Notes: generated from the sequence alone by a model not told the origin. Counted from the stretch's first letter, positions 10,224-21,515 are shown. The stretch is 64,000 nt of DNA from Chrysemys picta bellii (GCF_011386835.1 NC_088800.1:83020981-83084980); one strand, 5' to 3'. Made by a program: numbers and translations.

Positions 10224-11198
10224 CCTGTGATTTACAGAAGGTCAGACTACATGATCTAATGGGCCTGTCTGCCATTAAACTCTATGAAACGATAGCAAAT
10301 ATGGGAGAAAAGAAATTGGAGGGGAATTTGCAGGTTCTGTACCTGATGAACTCCCCCTCTACCTTATGTTTTTGACAGTGTAGTGATGGGCCTGATAAAA
10401 GAGCCTTGATAGAGACAGTAGGTAAGTAGCTCCTGAGATTGTACAGCTCACAAGCTAAAGAGGAGTGGGCTAAGTTAATATTTAGCTGAGGAACCTCAAA
10501 ATACATTACCACCCACGTTCTGCAGAAAGTGGGGGTGGTGCTTCTGTGAATGGTACTCTTCCCTGCAGAATGCCAGTTCTGACCGTGTCCCAGCATGGTT
10601 GGGAAAGGAATTGTGCTGCTGGAAGGAACGTCTCTCAGTGGAGATGCAAAGACAAGGCCCTAATGCCTTTTTTCTTTAGAGATTCCTCAACAGATTTTTA
10701 TTTTATTTTATTTTGCAAAAGCAGGAGTTTTAGCCCTGGTACTCTTATTAAATTCTATCTGGTGCATTTTGTATTTTCGGTTCCATGGAAACCACGTAGC
10801 TGTTGCTTACATGATAAAATGCTACTGCTAAACTCATCATGTTGAAATTTTTATCACAAAATCTTTCACAGGTTTCCATCAATCCATGATACCCTGAGTG
10901 CTGGCTAAATTCACAAGGAACTACCGTCATCCCTACATTTCACATCTGGATGCCTTACTGGGGGAGAAGTAAAAAGACAGCTATCTTGGCACAAGTTCTG
11001 AGGTCCTCTCTGCTTTCTGATATCAAGGACGAGGCAAGAGACGAGGTTGGAGAAAGGCTTGAGTCGATACATCTGCACTTTGCCAGGAACAGTTCTCCGC
11101 CCCTGGCTTGTTCTGATGTGACCAGCCTCCCTTCCTTATTGGATCCAAATTGCTCACTCTGTCCGAGAACTATCTGGGGGAGGAAGAAGCAGGCCACA
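10224..11198. other. Non-coding sequence
   Basis: 10224-10290 contains a CR1-tail-like phrase (GACTACATGATCTAATGGGC, then AAACTCTATG). The rest is unassigned, with no gene. Confidence 0.4.
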
Positions 11199-11250
11199 TA
11201 AAATCATAGAATATCAGGGTTGGAAAGGACCTCAGGAGGTCATCTAGTCC
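11199..11250 (-). repeat. CR1 3' tail fragment
   Basis: AATCATAGAATATCAGGGTT then GGACCTCAGGAGGTCATCTA is the reverse complement of the CR1 end at 29030-29075. Confidence 0.75.
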
Positions 11251-11304
11251 AGTGGTTCTCAAAGCCAGTCCCTAGTCTGTAGTAGTGCATGGGATTCTTC
11301 TGTC

Positions 11305-11545
11305 CTAAGTGCAGGACTTGTTGAACATCAGATTTCTTTTGGCCCAATCCTCTAATTTGTCTAGGTCCCTCTGTATCCTATCGCTACCTTCCAGCATATC
11401 TACCATACCTCCCAGTTTAGTGTCATCTGCAAACTTGCTGAGAGTGCAGTCCACGCCATCCTCCAGATCATTAATGAAACTATTGAACAAAACCGGCCCC
11501 AGAACCGACCCTTGGGGCACTCTACTTGATATCGGACGCATCAGG
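11305..11545 (-). pseudogene. CR1 reverse transcriptase fragment
   Basis: The minus-strand translation contains the RT block with [12 protein letters not shown], a short loop, then [14 protein letters not shown] is the catalytic YxDD-type box as found in CR1. The fragment stops at a frame break after NLMFNK. It lies next to a CR1 tail in the same orientation, so both may be pieces of one rearranged copy. Confidence 0.85.
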
Positions 11546-11862
11546 AATGCAAGTTGGGGATGGGGAATATAGACATGCAGTCCAGAATGGCACCACACAG
11601 AGACGTGCTGGGTTGGCCGACAAGAGGAAATGGGCAGGGAACATGAGGTTATCGGTTTGTTATGGGACAGGCATATCCCAGTGGGGCATGGGGTAAAGAA
11701 CCGGGGAAGGATGTTTTCTTCTTTGGGGGAGAAAGCAGGAGCATGAAGGGAAGCATGGATCTTGAGTGCATACCTTTATACAGAAAGAAGAGTTTTGCTG
11801 TTGTAGACTCCAGTAGCTCCACTCTTTCCATCTGCTATTTCAGCATCATTAATGAGTCAACA
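11546..11862. other. Non-coding sequence, no feature recognised
   Basis: No gene or recognisable repeat. Confidence 0.5.
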
Positions 11863-12085
11863 ATAATAATACTTAGCTCTTATATAGCACTTGTCCCTCA
11901 TAGATCTCAAAGCACCTTAGACTGGAGAAGAGTATCATTATCCCCATTTTACAGATGGGAAAACTGAGGCACAGGATGGGGAAGTGATTTGCCCAAGGTA
12001 ACTCAGCAGGCCAATGGCAGAGGCAGGAATTACACTCTAGTCTCCTGTGCCCCACGCTAATACTCTATCCACTGAGCCAAATAAA
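11863..12085 (-). repeat. MIR-like SINE, nearly full length
   Basis: In plus reading it shows the reversed order TAGCTCTTATATAGCACTT, AGATCTCAAAGCACC, CCCCATTTTACAGATGGG, TTGCCCAAGGTAACTCAGCA and the tRNA-like end ACTCTATCCACTGAGCCA. Confidence 0.75.
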
Positions 12086-12484
12086 GAATCATTTTGCTCT
12101 CACCATGTAACGACTGACAATTTGGGCTTCAAACAGCATGACAAAAAAACTGGGCAGCTTTGGATAGGACGGCTAGTGATGTATTGCAAGCATAGATCAT
12201 TTTGCGCTACATCTAGCTAATAGAATTGTATATTCTATCACTTATATTGTTGCTGCAGTAATTAATTACTGATCAAGCTTCAGCATGGGCTGGCGATAGG
12301 TAATTAAGGGATTCTGACTGATTTGTTTTTTACTTGGGTTTTTTGGTTGTTGTTTTTTTTAAATTAATGGAACATGTTCACTGGAAATTATGCACAGCTC
12401 CTGGGGAGTATTTATCTTTCAGATTATTTTGTTTTTTTGCTTTAGTTTCTTGGCCTTTCTCTATTTCTGACATCATACTGGGAT
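12086..12484. other. Non-coding AT-rich sequence
   Basis: Nothing recognised apart from T-rich runs near 12325-12360. Confidence 0.5.
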
Positions 12485-12715
12485 AAAAACAACAAGGAGT
12501 CTGGTGGCACCTTAAAGACTAACAGATTTATTTGGGCATAAGCTTTCGTGAGTAAAAACCTCACTTCTTCACTCTATGCATCCGAAGAAGTGAGGTTTTT
12601 ACTCACGAAAGCTTATGCCGAAATAAATCTGTTAGTCTTTAAGGTGCCACCAGACTCCTTGTTGTTTTTGTAGATACAGACTAACACGGCTACCCCCTGA
12701 TACTTGATACTGGGA
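12485..12715. mobile_element. Penelope-like tail in inverted pair (86-bp palindrome arms)
   Basis: Left arm 12485-12570 and right arm 12584-12669 are reverse complements with about one mismatch in 86 bases, separated by a 13-base spacer. The plus arm continues to 12715 (CAGACTAACACGGCTACC). Each arm carries a hairpin GTGAG...CTCAC followed by GAAA and GCTTATGC, the same layout as the hammerhead-like tails at 62754-62792 and 32089-32120. The Penelope-like assignment is inferred from this layout. Confidence 0.6.
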
Positions 12716-13320
12716 TATTTCACCTAAATGTGTCCAGTGCTTAAATTGCACAGATATAAAAGCATATGAATTTACTTCAGTGGAGTTACACCAAGGATGA
12801 ATGTGGCCCAATATTTACTCTGACATTTTGCGTAAACGTTAAAGCTTAACAGATGTTTCTTCCCTCATCTCTGCACTCCAGAATGGATGGACCTTCTCTC
12901 CCACCTCCTCTCCTGCATAGATAGGTTCTTCTCTTCCTCCCGCTCCTGGGTCTTCCTCTTATGTGAGACAAACACCTCACCCTCGCCAGCAGCAGCTACT
13001 TCTCTGCTGTACTGTCATTTCCATTTCACCACCCATCTTCAGGCTATGTTTCTGAAGGATTCAAGAAAGCTGCCTCCAAGGGTTTCTTTCAGATCATAGG
13101 TGGGTACAACCCCCATTTCAGATTTAGAGACATGTTTCCATTACTAAGAACCTACTACTGCTGCCAGCTAATGGAGTTACACCTGGAGCTGCACCATTAT
13201 ACTCATATGGTTTCAGTGCTGAAGATCTCGGTTTCAACCTCTGAGATGATATATGTGGGGTTGTTATATATATTTGAAACCCAACCATTGCTTCCCTGAG
13301 GACCTGAGGATGAAAATGAC
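12716..13320. other. Non-coding sequence, no feature recognised
   Basis: No gene or repeat identified. Confidence 0.5.
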
Positions 13321-13322
13321 TA

Positions 13323-13542
13323 CAGGTCTGCCTCATCTTACGCTGGGGTTACGTTCTGTGGTCAGCACGTAAAGCGAAAACCGTCTATAGTCAAAATTAC
13401 ATTGAGTGTAATGGGCAGAATCGCCTGCACTAAAGGAACAGTATTTAAATTGTTGTTTTTCTCTTTTGTTTTGTTTTGTTTTTGCCGACCGCGTAAAGCT
13501 GAATTCGTGCATGTTAAATGCGCGTAAGATGCGACAGACCTA
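13323..13542. mobile_element. MITE with 20-bp TIRs, TA-flanked
   Basis: The ends AGGTCTGCCTCATCTTACGC and GCGTAAGATGCGACAGACCT are inverted repeats with 18 of 20 positions matching. TA flanks both sides (13321-13322 and 13543-13544), as expected for Tc1/mariner-type insertion. The 220-bp interior has no coding. Confidence 0.65.
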
Positions 13543-13544
13543 TA

Positions 13545-14910
13545 TAAGCAAGGCAAAACTGGTTTTATTGCTTTTCATACTCCAAGCTGAGAGAAATGTA
13601 GAAGGTAAATAAACAGCTTAAAGAGAAGAGCAGTAAATAGGATTTTAAAAATTCTATCAATTTTAATAAGCTAGGGCTCGATTCTCCAAACTTTACATGT
13701 CCAATTGTGTGCATAATCTGGACGTGTAATTACCTTAATTGAATGCATGAAATCCGATATTTGTGCATGCACATGGTCATTCAGACACATAATTGGCATT
13801 TGCAAATTCAATGGCGCAGTTTGAATTTGCAGTGTTGGTAACTTCATTCATAAATGAGGTTTGCAATTCGGTGTACTTGCTCCAAATTGTGCTATATACA
13901 GGACCATAGTTACAATAACAAAGCTAAGGCTTAACAAGCCTAATACTTCAGGACATAAACTTGTCACCAACAGAGATCAGGAAGAAGTCGCATAAAAACC
14001 AGAATCTTTGTGGGTGAGGATTTCATTGACTCTTACGGCTTATTTGCCAACTGGAAGCATAATCTTCTCTGTACAGCATGAAATTTACTTGGTGTGAAGA
14101 GTATTAAGATAACAGAAAGTTAGATCATGGCTTTGCAGTGAAGAATAAGCAGCAGGAGCAGATGAAATACGAACCTGCCAGATAGATCCTGTTTTAAAGC
14201 GAATGATGGTAGTAGTAATAGAAAAACCACATGGGCAAATAGCCAGGACACATCAGTAGAATTGTACCTCGATTTTGATTGTTTCTCAAAGTTTCCTACA
14301 ATGTGCCAGTGGAGCTACAGGTTTTGATCGGGAGAAAAATGGCTACACTACTACCTCCTAAGACTGCTTCTTTTGTGAAGCAAGGATACTGCCCCCTTCC
14401 TCAAATACTAGAGAATGGGGAGGCAGGTGAGGACACTACATCTCCACCAAAGACTGCAGAGAGGGAAACCCAGCTCTTCATTTAACAGGTGAAGCAAGAG
14501 GCAGGGCTTGAAATGGAGGAGCGGACCCTCAGCCGGCTCCATTGAAGTCAAAGGAACTGTGTCAATACACAGTACCGAGGATCTGGCCTTAGGAGGAGTG
14601 TGTGTTGAGGTAGGCAGGGAGGTAAAACAATATAATGAATGTGTAACTCTGCTAGACACCAAAAGCCAGGGACTTAACAGGGATACTGATTCATTCAGGG
14701 AGAGGGCTTAGTAAACAACATCACGCTGAATGAGGGGGTAAGCCATGCTGCCCACATCCCCAAAGAAAAAAAAGCCCCCCACCCTCCCCCAAAGTGGCCC
14801 GTTAATTAAGAGGAAAAAACCCGAGGGCCACGACCTGCCCAAAAAAATCACCGAGCTTTTAACATTTCAAGCCCAAGGTTGCTTGTTTTTAGCTGACTGA
14901 TTTTACATCT
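13545..14910. other. Non-coding sequence, no feature recognised
   Basis: AT-rich sequence without a supported gene or repeat. Confidence 0.5.
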
Positions 14911-15087
14911 GTATAACTATGTCTCTCAGGAATGTGAAAAACCCCTGAGAGACATAGCTACACTGATCTAAGTCCCAGAGTAGCCAGCAGAATTAGCTAC
15001 TGCCTCCTGGGAGGTGGATTACCGAGGGCAGTGAACCCTTCTGTTGGCGTAGGTAGAGTCTACACTTTAAGTGTAGACAAGCCCTTA
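14911..15087 (+). mobile_element. MITE fragment with hairpin
   Basis: It contains a hairpin CTATGTCTCTCAGG / CCTGAGAGACATAG around 14917-14958 and ends GTGTAGACAAGCCC, the terminal motif shared with MITEs at 26565-26741 and 36364-36853. The left end is truncated or unclear. Confidence 0.6.
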
Positions 15088-15194
15088 GCACTGCCAGCAA
15101 CCTTCAAACTCTTTATGCATAACAATCTAACCCCCAGTCTTCCACAGTGACCTCCCACATGTTACCCCTTCTGCTTAACAATCTGTCCTACCTT

Positions 15195-15310
15195 GTATTT
15201 AACTCAGACACTCTGCTTCCTTCCCGGACCTGAGGAGCTCGAAAGCTTGCACATTCTGCCAGAGTTGGTCCAATAAAAGACGATACCTCCCCTACCTTGT
15301 CTCTCTCTTA
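15195..15310 (+). repeat. Hammerhead-like retroelement tail, second type, degraded
   Basis: GACCTGAGGAGCTCGAAAGC, then GTTGGTCCAATAAAAGA and CCTTGTCTCTCT. It is homologous to 35020-35165 and 62880-63020. The hairpin between CTGAGGA and GAAA is lost. Confidence 0.6.
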
Positions 15311-15318
15311 ATAAACAG

Positions 15319-15777
15319 AGCTGGTCAAAGGTTTTGCAATAAAACCTTCTTTTTTTTTTTTTACTAAATGGAAATTTCCATTTTTGTGGAAATTTTTCAA
15401 TTTTCAATCAAAATTATTTTTAGCAAATTTTAATTTTTTAAAATTCAACTTTCACAGTTTTTGCTTCTTCCCCCTCTCCCCCATGGAAAAAGGGATGGAA
15501 AAGTTGGGAAAAAATGAGAGTAATTTTTTCTCACTTTTTAAAACGTCCCTTTTTTCCCATTGGAAAAATACATTTTAAAAAACAAGAGAAATATTTTTTC
15601 CTCAGCAGAAATGAAACCAACATTTGCAAAACCTGTCGACAAAATTTTTAAAAAATGAAAAAAATTGTGAAAAATTTTAATGAAACAAAAATTGTTCCAT
15701 TCTACATTTTTCACAAAATAAAGCCTTTTCTTCTGCTTCTTCTTCTTAAAAAAAAATAGAGCTTTTTTTCACCTGAT
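15319..15777. repeat. AT-rich interspersed repeat (MITE-like)
   Basis: It begins AGAGCTGGTCAAAGGTTTTG and is dense in GAAA/TTTC and self-complementary AAATTT runs. The same type recurs at 25085-25332, about 41880-42115 and 43975-44165. Copies begin or end with AGCTGGTC or ACCAGCTCT, suggesting a transposon with inverted ends. Confidence 0.5.
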
Positions 15778-17570
15778 CTGTTGATAACACAAATACTGAC
15801 TGACTCTGAGGGCAAATATTGAATATGTTACCATTTTGGCTTTGGGTAATGTATCAAATTTTTAGGAATTATATTTTTCTGCTGATAATTTTACTGTTAT
15901 TACCCTCATGCCCAGCCATTATTTATTTTATATACATATTAAAGCAGGACAAATAATTCATGGTGATAAATGATCCCATGAACTGTGCCCTTTTCCGTTT
16001 ATAAAATGTTCATAAAAGTATATTTGCAATTTGCAAGTCTTTGTGGAATAATTCATACAAAATTTTTCAGACTTTGGTATGTTCATAAATTATTCCTTTT
16101 GACTAATGGTTCATGGTGTGTGAGTGGCCACGTAAGTCACATGACATTATTTCTGCTCCCTGACTAGTTGTCTAAAATGTTTTAAACAGGAGAATAGTGA
16201 ATAGTGATTAATGAACAGTGAATCCTTTTCTTTGTACACAAATACACTTGTTCATGTGAGAGTCATTCCAGCAGCCCTACTTTTCTATGATTCAGTGATT
16301 CTCTAATTCATGCAAATGAAAGTGCTTTCATGCAAATCTCCATGAAAAGGTGTTAAATGGTACAATCTCATTAGAATGAGCAGTGATGGTTTGGCATTCA
16401 CACATATACTTGTGGACACTGTATGAATAATATTTGACTAGATCTCACATACAAAGAGTAAATATTTTCAGGCTGGATTGTAACCCTAACTAAACAAAAT
16501 TCTGTGCATTTGTTTCCCACTAAACAAATGCACTTCATGCAATCCCTGCCTATCTACTGGTGACTCTAGCATTATGCGCCACTTGTACAGCTCCTGTTGC
16601 TATAACCTTTCCAGGTCATTGCTCATTACAAAGATCAAACAACGTGGAGCTTGTCTGCTATGACAAGATCTACATACACATCTTCAACAACCACTTCTAC
16701 AGGCAACTCTCCCTACCTCTAAGTGATCACTTTAAAGCATCCCTAAACAACTCTGTGCTGCCTTTAAAAACTAACCTCTATTAGGCAAACACTCCATTTT
16801 TTGCTGTATGCAAAATGATTGCTTAGGACTGCATGGGTCACTTGTCATTGTATTATATATGCATGTATGCATTTATATGTACATGGGCATGAACACATAT
16901 GTAATGTGCATGTCCAGGTAGGCTCAGATTCCTTGATGTAACTCCCCTGCAGTCACTGTTGTATTTGAGAGCAACTTTTAGCCATTCATAGCTGTTGATC
17001 ACACATGAACACACACACCACACATTGTCCTTTAGGAAAGATAAACTTTCTAACTATTTTAAGCACGTACATTCTCAGTAGGTTTGATCAGTAGCTTTAG
17101 TGGGGACTCGAGAACTCTAGTTACATTGTCTGCTTGAACTTCCATGCCTTTAATATAAACATCCCATAAAAACGACCAACACAGCCCTGGTCAAGGACCC
17201 CACAAAGAGACAGATGCATAAATCCCCCTTGGGAAAAAAAAAAGAGAAGCAACATTGTATTTGTCCTTCACCAAGAAGGCCCTTTTCACCTGGCTTTGCA
17301 AACAATTCCTCCGTTATTTCCAATCTTCCCTAAGAAGGAAAGTTTTTAAGGAAATGGGAACTCCGGAGTATGTTTGGTTCAAATATTTGCATTATTAATA
17401 CAAACTTGACACCACTCTGATCTCAGCCTCTATTTACTTTACCCCTCAGGCAAAATCAGTTCAGATGCACTTTGCCACCCGCTCCCTGATCAGTTATTAA
17501 AGTCTTTTCTCTTACTAATAGGTTGCAAGAAGCAGAGGGAAAGTCGATGCAAATGTGGCCATCAATCTGC
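15778..17570. other. Non-coding sequence, no feature recognised
   Basis: AT-rich. Some alternating purine-pyrimidine sequence lies near 16850-16880. No gene or named repeat was found. Confidence 0.5.
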
Positions 17571-17660
17571 TAGGATTTCAAAGGAGCCTAAGGGAGTTAG
17601 ATGCCCAGCTCAGATGGAATAGGTGCCTAACTCTTTTAGGAGACAAAGGCAGGATCCCTT
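17571..17660. repeat. Palindromic interspersed repeat fragment
   Basis: ATTTCAAAGGAGCCTAAGGG then AGTTAGATGCCC and TGCCTAACTC matches the type at 49090-49205, 57345-57420 and 59215-59345. Confidence 0.5.
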
Positions 17661-18140
17661 ATGACAAACTGGAGATGAAAAGGGATAGCAAAAGAAGAAA
17701 GATCATTCCAATGCCCACTCCTTGTGCCCCAGGACTGACCTGGCAATAAACACTAGCCGATGCCACAAACCCCAGCCCTACACATATCTCTACATGCCTC
17801 TCTTCCTTTGGCAAATGGGAAAACAAAGGGGGCAGGGTTACCTGCATGTCCGTGGGTTCTTCTTTGTAAGATCAAGGTATGAAATAAACTGCCCCCGCTT
17901 CCCAGCTGATTCTCCAGCTCAAAGGAGCCCAAGCGGATGCCACACATCCCCGGGCTACAGCTCCGAGCCGACTCTTCTCCCTCCGAAGCCAGCTAAACGG
18001 GGATCAGATCTTCGCCTCTCTTCCCCCCACCTCTTTTGACGGGCTTTAAAGCGGGTGTGAAAGGGCAGCAGCTGGTAGCCCAGCCCCCTCCAGCCCTGCG
18101 GCAATCCATGCAGCTAGGGGGCAGGCCAGGGGGAGCAGCT

Positions 18141-18149
18141 ACCTACCTG
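18141..18149 (-). promoter_or_regulatory. Candidate splice donor A
   Basis: Minus strand CAG|GTAGGT, with the exon ending at 18147. It is the donor closest to the SSTR5 acceptor at 6117. Confidence 0.4.
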
Positions 18150-18615
18150 CTGGAGCGGCGGGGATGGAGGCGGACAACACGCTGCAAAACAAAAAACAAG
18201 AACAAGACCATGAGCTGTGCCAGGATCGCTTGGGAAAAGTCCCGTGTGAACGGGAGGTCGCTGCAAAGCGCTCGTCGCCTGGGTCCCTCACAGGGGCTTG
18301 GGGGCTGGGAAACCCCAGGGGGAGGAAGAGTCAGCCAAAGGGGGGCGGGGGCTGAAATCCCAATGCCCGCTTCCCCCCAGCGAGCAGCTGGATTCTCCCA
18401 GGCTCCGGGTGCTTCGTGCGAAGGGGAGGAAGTTACAGGTGCCGCCTTGCGCGGCCGCAGCTGGCTGCAAAGTTATCCGAGGAGCAGAGAGAGAAACCCC
18501 CGGGCTGGGATCTGAAAAGCCCGGCTCCTTCCCTAGTAAGGGGGGGGGGCTCGCTCCAGGCCCTTTAGTGGCAGGCATGGGGGGGGGTTGTAGAGGAATG
18601 GGTGAAGGAGAGGCG

Positions 18616-18623
18616 CTTACCTG
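18616..18623 (-). promoter_or_regulatory. Candidate splice donor B
   Basis: Minus strand CAG|GTAAGC, close to the consensus, with the exon ending at 18621. Confidence 0.45.
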
Positions 18624-18914
18624 CGCTCCCTTTGCTCGGGATCCCTTTGCTGCCTTGTCTTTAACCCCCCCCCCTCCGCTCCCTGCTTTTAAAGATCTGG
18701 GGGTGGGGGAGAGGGGTTGGCTGCTTCTGGGATCCCCACGGCGGGTGGGTGTCCTCCGCCTGCTGCTTCAGAAATGCCTCCCTGTCTCTGGTTGCCTTCT
18801 GGGGCTTGCGGGCTGTTCAGAGTAAATCCCCCCTCTCTCCGAGCCCTCCCCAGGGGAATCTCTCCTCCCTTCTCCAAGCCCTGCTCTCCCCAGCCCTCTG
18901 GGTCACTAGGCAAA

Positions 18915-18923
18915 ACTCACCCT
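18915..18923 (-). promoter_or_regulatory. Candidate splice donor C
   Basis: Minus strand AGG|GTGAGT, with the exon ending at 18921. Donors A-C could define alternative first exons of one transcript. Confidence 0.4.
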
Positions 18924-18950
18924 GCTGATACAGAGAGAGCAGCGACCTCT

Positions 18951-19954
18951 GGTCTTTGCATCTCCAGCCCAAGTCCGGTGGGTCGCTCAGTTGTGCAGGG
19001 ATCTGAAGGGAGGCTTGGTTCCCCCTCTCTCCTTCATGATGCTGTGTCTGTTTCCAGGAGATCCTTCTTTCACACACATACACCCCCCCCCCCCCAGCCC
19101 AATTCATCACCATGGCATCTGTCACAGCTTAATAGCCTTCAGCCAGTCACTTGGCGTCTATCTTTCTCTTTTCCTCCTGGATAAATGAGCAGATCATTTT
19201 GAAGACCCGGGTGCAAAAGGATCAGCTGGGTCCATCTCCCTACCAGGTCAGGAAAGTCCCTAAGGATTGACTCCTTGAGAGTCTGTCCACTGACTGCAAT
19301 GGGTTGTGGATCAGGCCCCTAAAACAGAACATCTGAAAAATATTAGACTATAGGGCCATATTTTGCACAGATTTGCTCCCCTGTTGCCATCCCATTGACT
19401 TCCCCAGGGTTTGCACTAGGTATTAGGTGGCTGAAGTATTTGGCTCTTTGAATGCAGCAAGGGAACAAACGAGACACATACGTCTTCTCTCCCATTCCCC
19501 CCCCCGACCCTTCTCCCCCACACCAGTGCCGCCCCTAGTCAATTATTTTTTGTCAAGGTCCAAATTTCTTGGTCAAGGTATAATCAAGGATAGGCTCCAG
19601 AGAACATAACAATAGAGCAACCATAGTTATAATAGTGATAATAAGAAAGAAATAAAAAGATGTCATGGTCCATTCAAAAATGTCTGGAGGGGGTCCAGAT
19701 TTGGCCCAGTGTCTGCGGTCGACCCCTGCCCTACACCATCCTTGCCCACTGAAATACCAGAATCAACCATCCACTGCAGTCCTGTGCACTCACATTGCTC
19801 ACACGGCCCTCTTCACAATGCCACTGCATGCTGCAGACGTGACCTTGTGCGGCGAGGAAGCTGTGAATGTTGACATGCATTAGCCTGTGTGTGGTGTGGG
19901 AGAACACTGTCCCTGTTCAGAGCTAGTCGGGCCCCTCCAGGCACTCCGTTATTC
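18951..19954. other. Non-coding sequence
   Basis: It has a poly-C run near 19083 and unassigned sequence. No gene was recognised. Confidence 0.5.
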
Positions 19955-20340
19955 ATCGACATGCACGGAATGTCCTTCGGAACAACTTATATGATCTCAA
20001 TCCCCTGCCCCGGCTTTTCAATTAGACAGCTGCCATTGAGTCAGATGCATAAATGCAAAACACAAAGGAGAAAAAGGCTGTTTTCGGCATGTCTCTTTCT
20101 AATGGAGTCTGCTGATGTATTTATGATCATGTATCGCTAAATTAAACTAAGGCTCCAGCCCGCTCTGGCCATGACAATGGGGGCAATCGTCTGATAACAA
20201 TAGCGTTGGGTTGATAACCCGAAAGGAAGCAGAGGTTTTGATTGCCCTCTTTGAAAACAGGTCAAATAAAATGTGACACACTTGCCACATTGTGAATATC
20301 AACATGAATAAAAATAGGATTCATTTCAAGTGAACTTTTC
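19955..20340. promoter_or_regulatory. Candidate conserved non-coding element (enhancer-like)
   Basis: Non-repetitive, moderately AT-rich sequence with clustered short motifs typical of developmental enhancers: TCAATTAG (homeodomain), ATGCAAAA (octamer-like), AACAATAG (SOX-like) and TTTATGATCATG. It lies 1-2 kb upstream of the CpG-rich region. Conservation cannot be seen from one sequence, so this is a guess from texture. Confidence 0.25.
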
Positions 20341-20504
20341 TCATAGACTAATTTACTCTAAAAAAAAAAAAAAAGAGAGAGAGCCGCTGAAAACACACTG
20401 AATTCATTAAGGTTCCCCCAAAGAAACGACACATATTCTGAATAAAGAGTTGGATCGTGCAAATACTTGTTGTTGTTGTTGTTATTGGGTGGGATTTTGG
20501 GGGT

Positions 20505-20615
20505 GCAGGAACAATTTGTATAGTGGGGGTGTTGAAAGCCATTGAACCAAACTATAAACCCTGGATATAATATAAACCACTTCAAGCTGCTGCACCCACA
20601 GCTCCAGCACCTATG
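20505..20615. repeat. Interspersed repeat, copy 1
   Basis: GGAACAATTTGTATAGTGGG ... GAACCAAACTATAAACCCTG ... CCAGCACCTATG. It is homologous to 21390-21515. Confidence 0.6.
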
Positions 20616-20867
20616 AGGAATTTTCTAAAGCACCTAGTATTGGTCTAATTCTGCTCCCATTGACTTCAATGGCCAAACTCCCAATGGGAGCGGAGTTAGG
20701 CCAACACTCAGCACCACCCATTATTATTATATATATTCTTATAATGTCTAAAGACCCCAGTAAGAGACCAGGGGCTGATTGTTATAAGTGGGGGAAAAGA
20801 CAATTCCTGCCTCACAAAAATTACCATCTAATAGCCCAATTCTGCAAGGCATTCTGTGCCAGGGACC

Positions 20868-21212
20868 CAGGGCCGGCTCCAGGCACCACCTTGTCAAGCA
20901 GGTGCTTGGGGCGGCTGCTCCAGAGAGGGGCGGCACGTCCAGGTATTCGGCGGCAATTCGGCGGCAGGTTCCTCACTCCTAGGGTGACCAGATGTCCCAA
21001 TTTTATAGGGACAGTCCCGATTTTTGGGTCTTTTCCTTATATAGGCTCCAATTACCCCTCACCCCATGTCCCGATTTTTCACATTTGCTATCTGGTCACC
21101 CTACTCACTCTGCCTAGGACCTCCCGCCGAATTGCCACCGCAGATCGCGATCGCGGCTTTTTTTTTTTTTTTTTGGCTGCTTGGGGCGGCCAAAACCCTG
21201 GAGCCGGCCCTG
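20868..21212 (+). mobile_element. hAT MITE (GGGCCGGCT family) split by another MITE
   Basis: Termini CAGGGCCGGCT/AGCCGGCCCTG, flanked by identical CAGGGACC at 20860-20867 and 21213-21220. Once the nested element and its duplicated 8-mer are discounted, about 213 bp remain, similar to the 232-bp copy at 54259-54490. It includes the T-run and GCTTGGGGCGGCCAAAACCC end shared with that copy. Confidence 0.9.
20980..21103. mobile_element. 124-bp hAT MITE nested in a hAT MITE
   Basis: TAGGGTGACC ... GGTCACCCTA, 124 bp. It is flanked by CTCACTCC (20972-20979) and CTCACTCT (21104-21111), 7 of 8 identical. Same family and exact length as 51159-51282 and 60967-61090. Confidence 0.9.
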
Positions 21213-21299
21213 CAGGGACCCCACTGAAATCCACAGGGCAGTGTATGAACGCAGGCATCTGGCCACGGGAAGGAGCTTGAAGGATCAAGTCTCCTAAAT

Positions 21300-21388
21300 T
21301 CGAAGGCCAGAAAGGACCACAGTGATCATCTAGTCTGACCTCCTGTATAACACAGGCCAGAGAATGTCCCCAAAATAATTCCTAGCAC
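21300..21388 (-). repeat. CR1 3' tail fragment
   Basis: CAGAAAGGACCACAGTGATC and TCTAGTCTGACCTCC match the reverse complement of the tail at 37820-37885. Confidence 0.65.
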
Positions 21389-21389
21389 C

Positions 21390-21515
21390 AAGGCTGCCGG
21401 AACAATTTATATAGTGGGAGTGCTGGCCCTTGAACCAAATTGTGAACCCTGTATATAATGGAAACCACTTCAAGCCCAAGGTTGTGGTATTGCTAGTTCT
21501 AGTGCCTATGCTTAG
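21390..21515. repeat. Interspersed repeat, copy 2
   Basis: Diverged homologue of 20505-20615 in the same orientation: GGAACAATTTATATAGTGGG, CCCTGTATATAATGG, AGTGCCTATG. Confidence 0.6.

Larger units (their letters stand above)
17880..18950 (-). promoter_or_regulatory. GC-rich CpG-containing region, candidate SSTR5 promoter and first exon(s)
   Basis: This is the only long GC- and CpG-rich stretch in the window not explained by a transposon. It contains CGCGGCCGC at about 18449 and several G-rich/C-rich Sp1-type boxes. Three strong minus-strand splice donors lie in it, pointing toward the SSTR5 coding exon 12 kb away. The overlapping long open frames on both strands reflect composition; none looks like a known protein. 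It could instead belong to an unannotated neighbour. Confidence 0.5.

Noticed and set aside
11251..11300. CAGTGGTTCTCAAAGCC as a hAT start
   Set aside because: No matching right end or duplicated 8-mer was found within reach, so not called as an element.
18036..19184. Long open frames in the CpG-rich region (up to 175 codons)
   Set aside because: Open in multiple frames and on both strands, low complexity, no domain; better explained as promoter/UTR composition.
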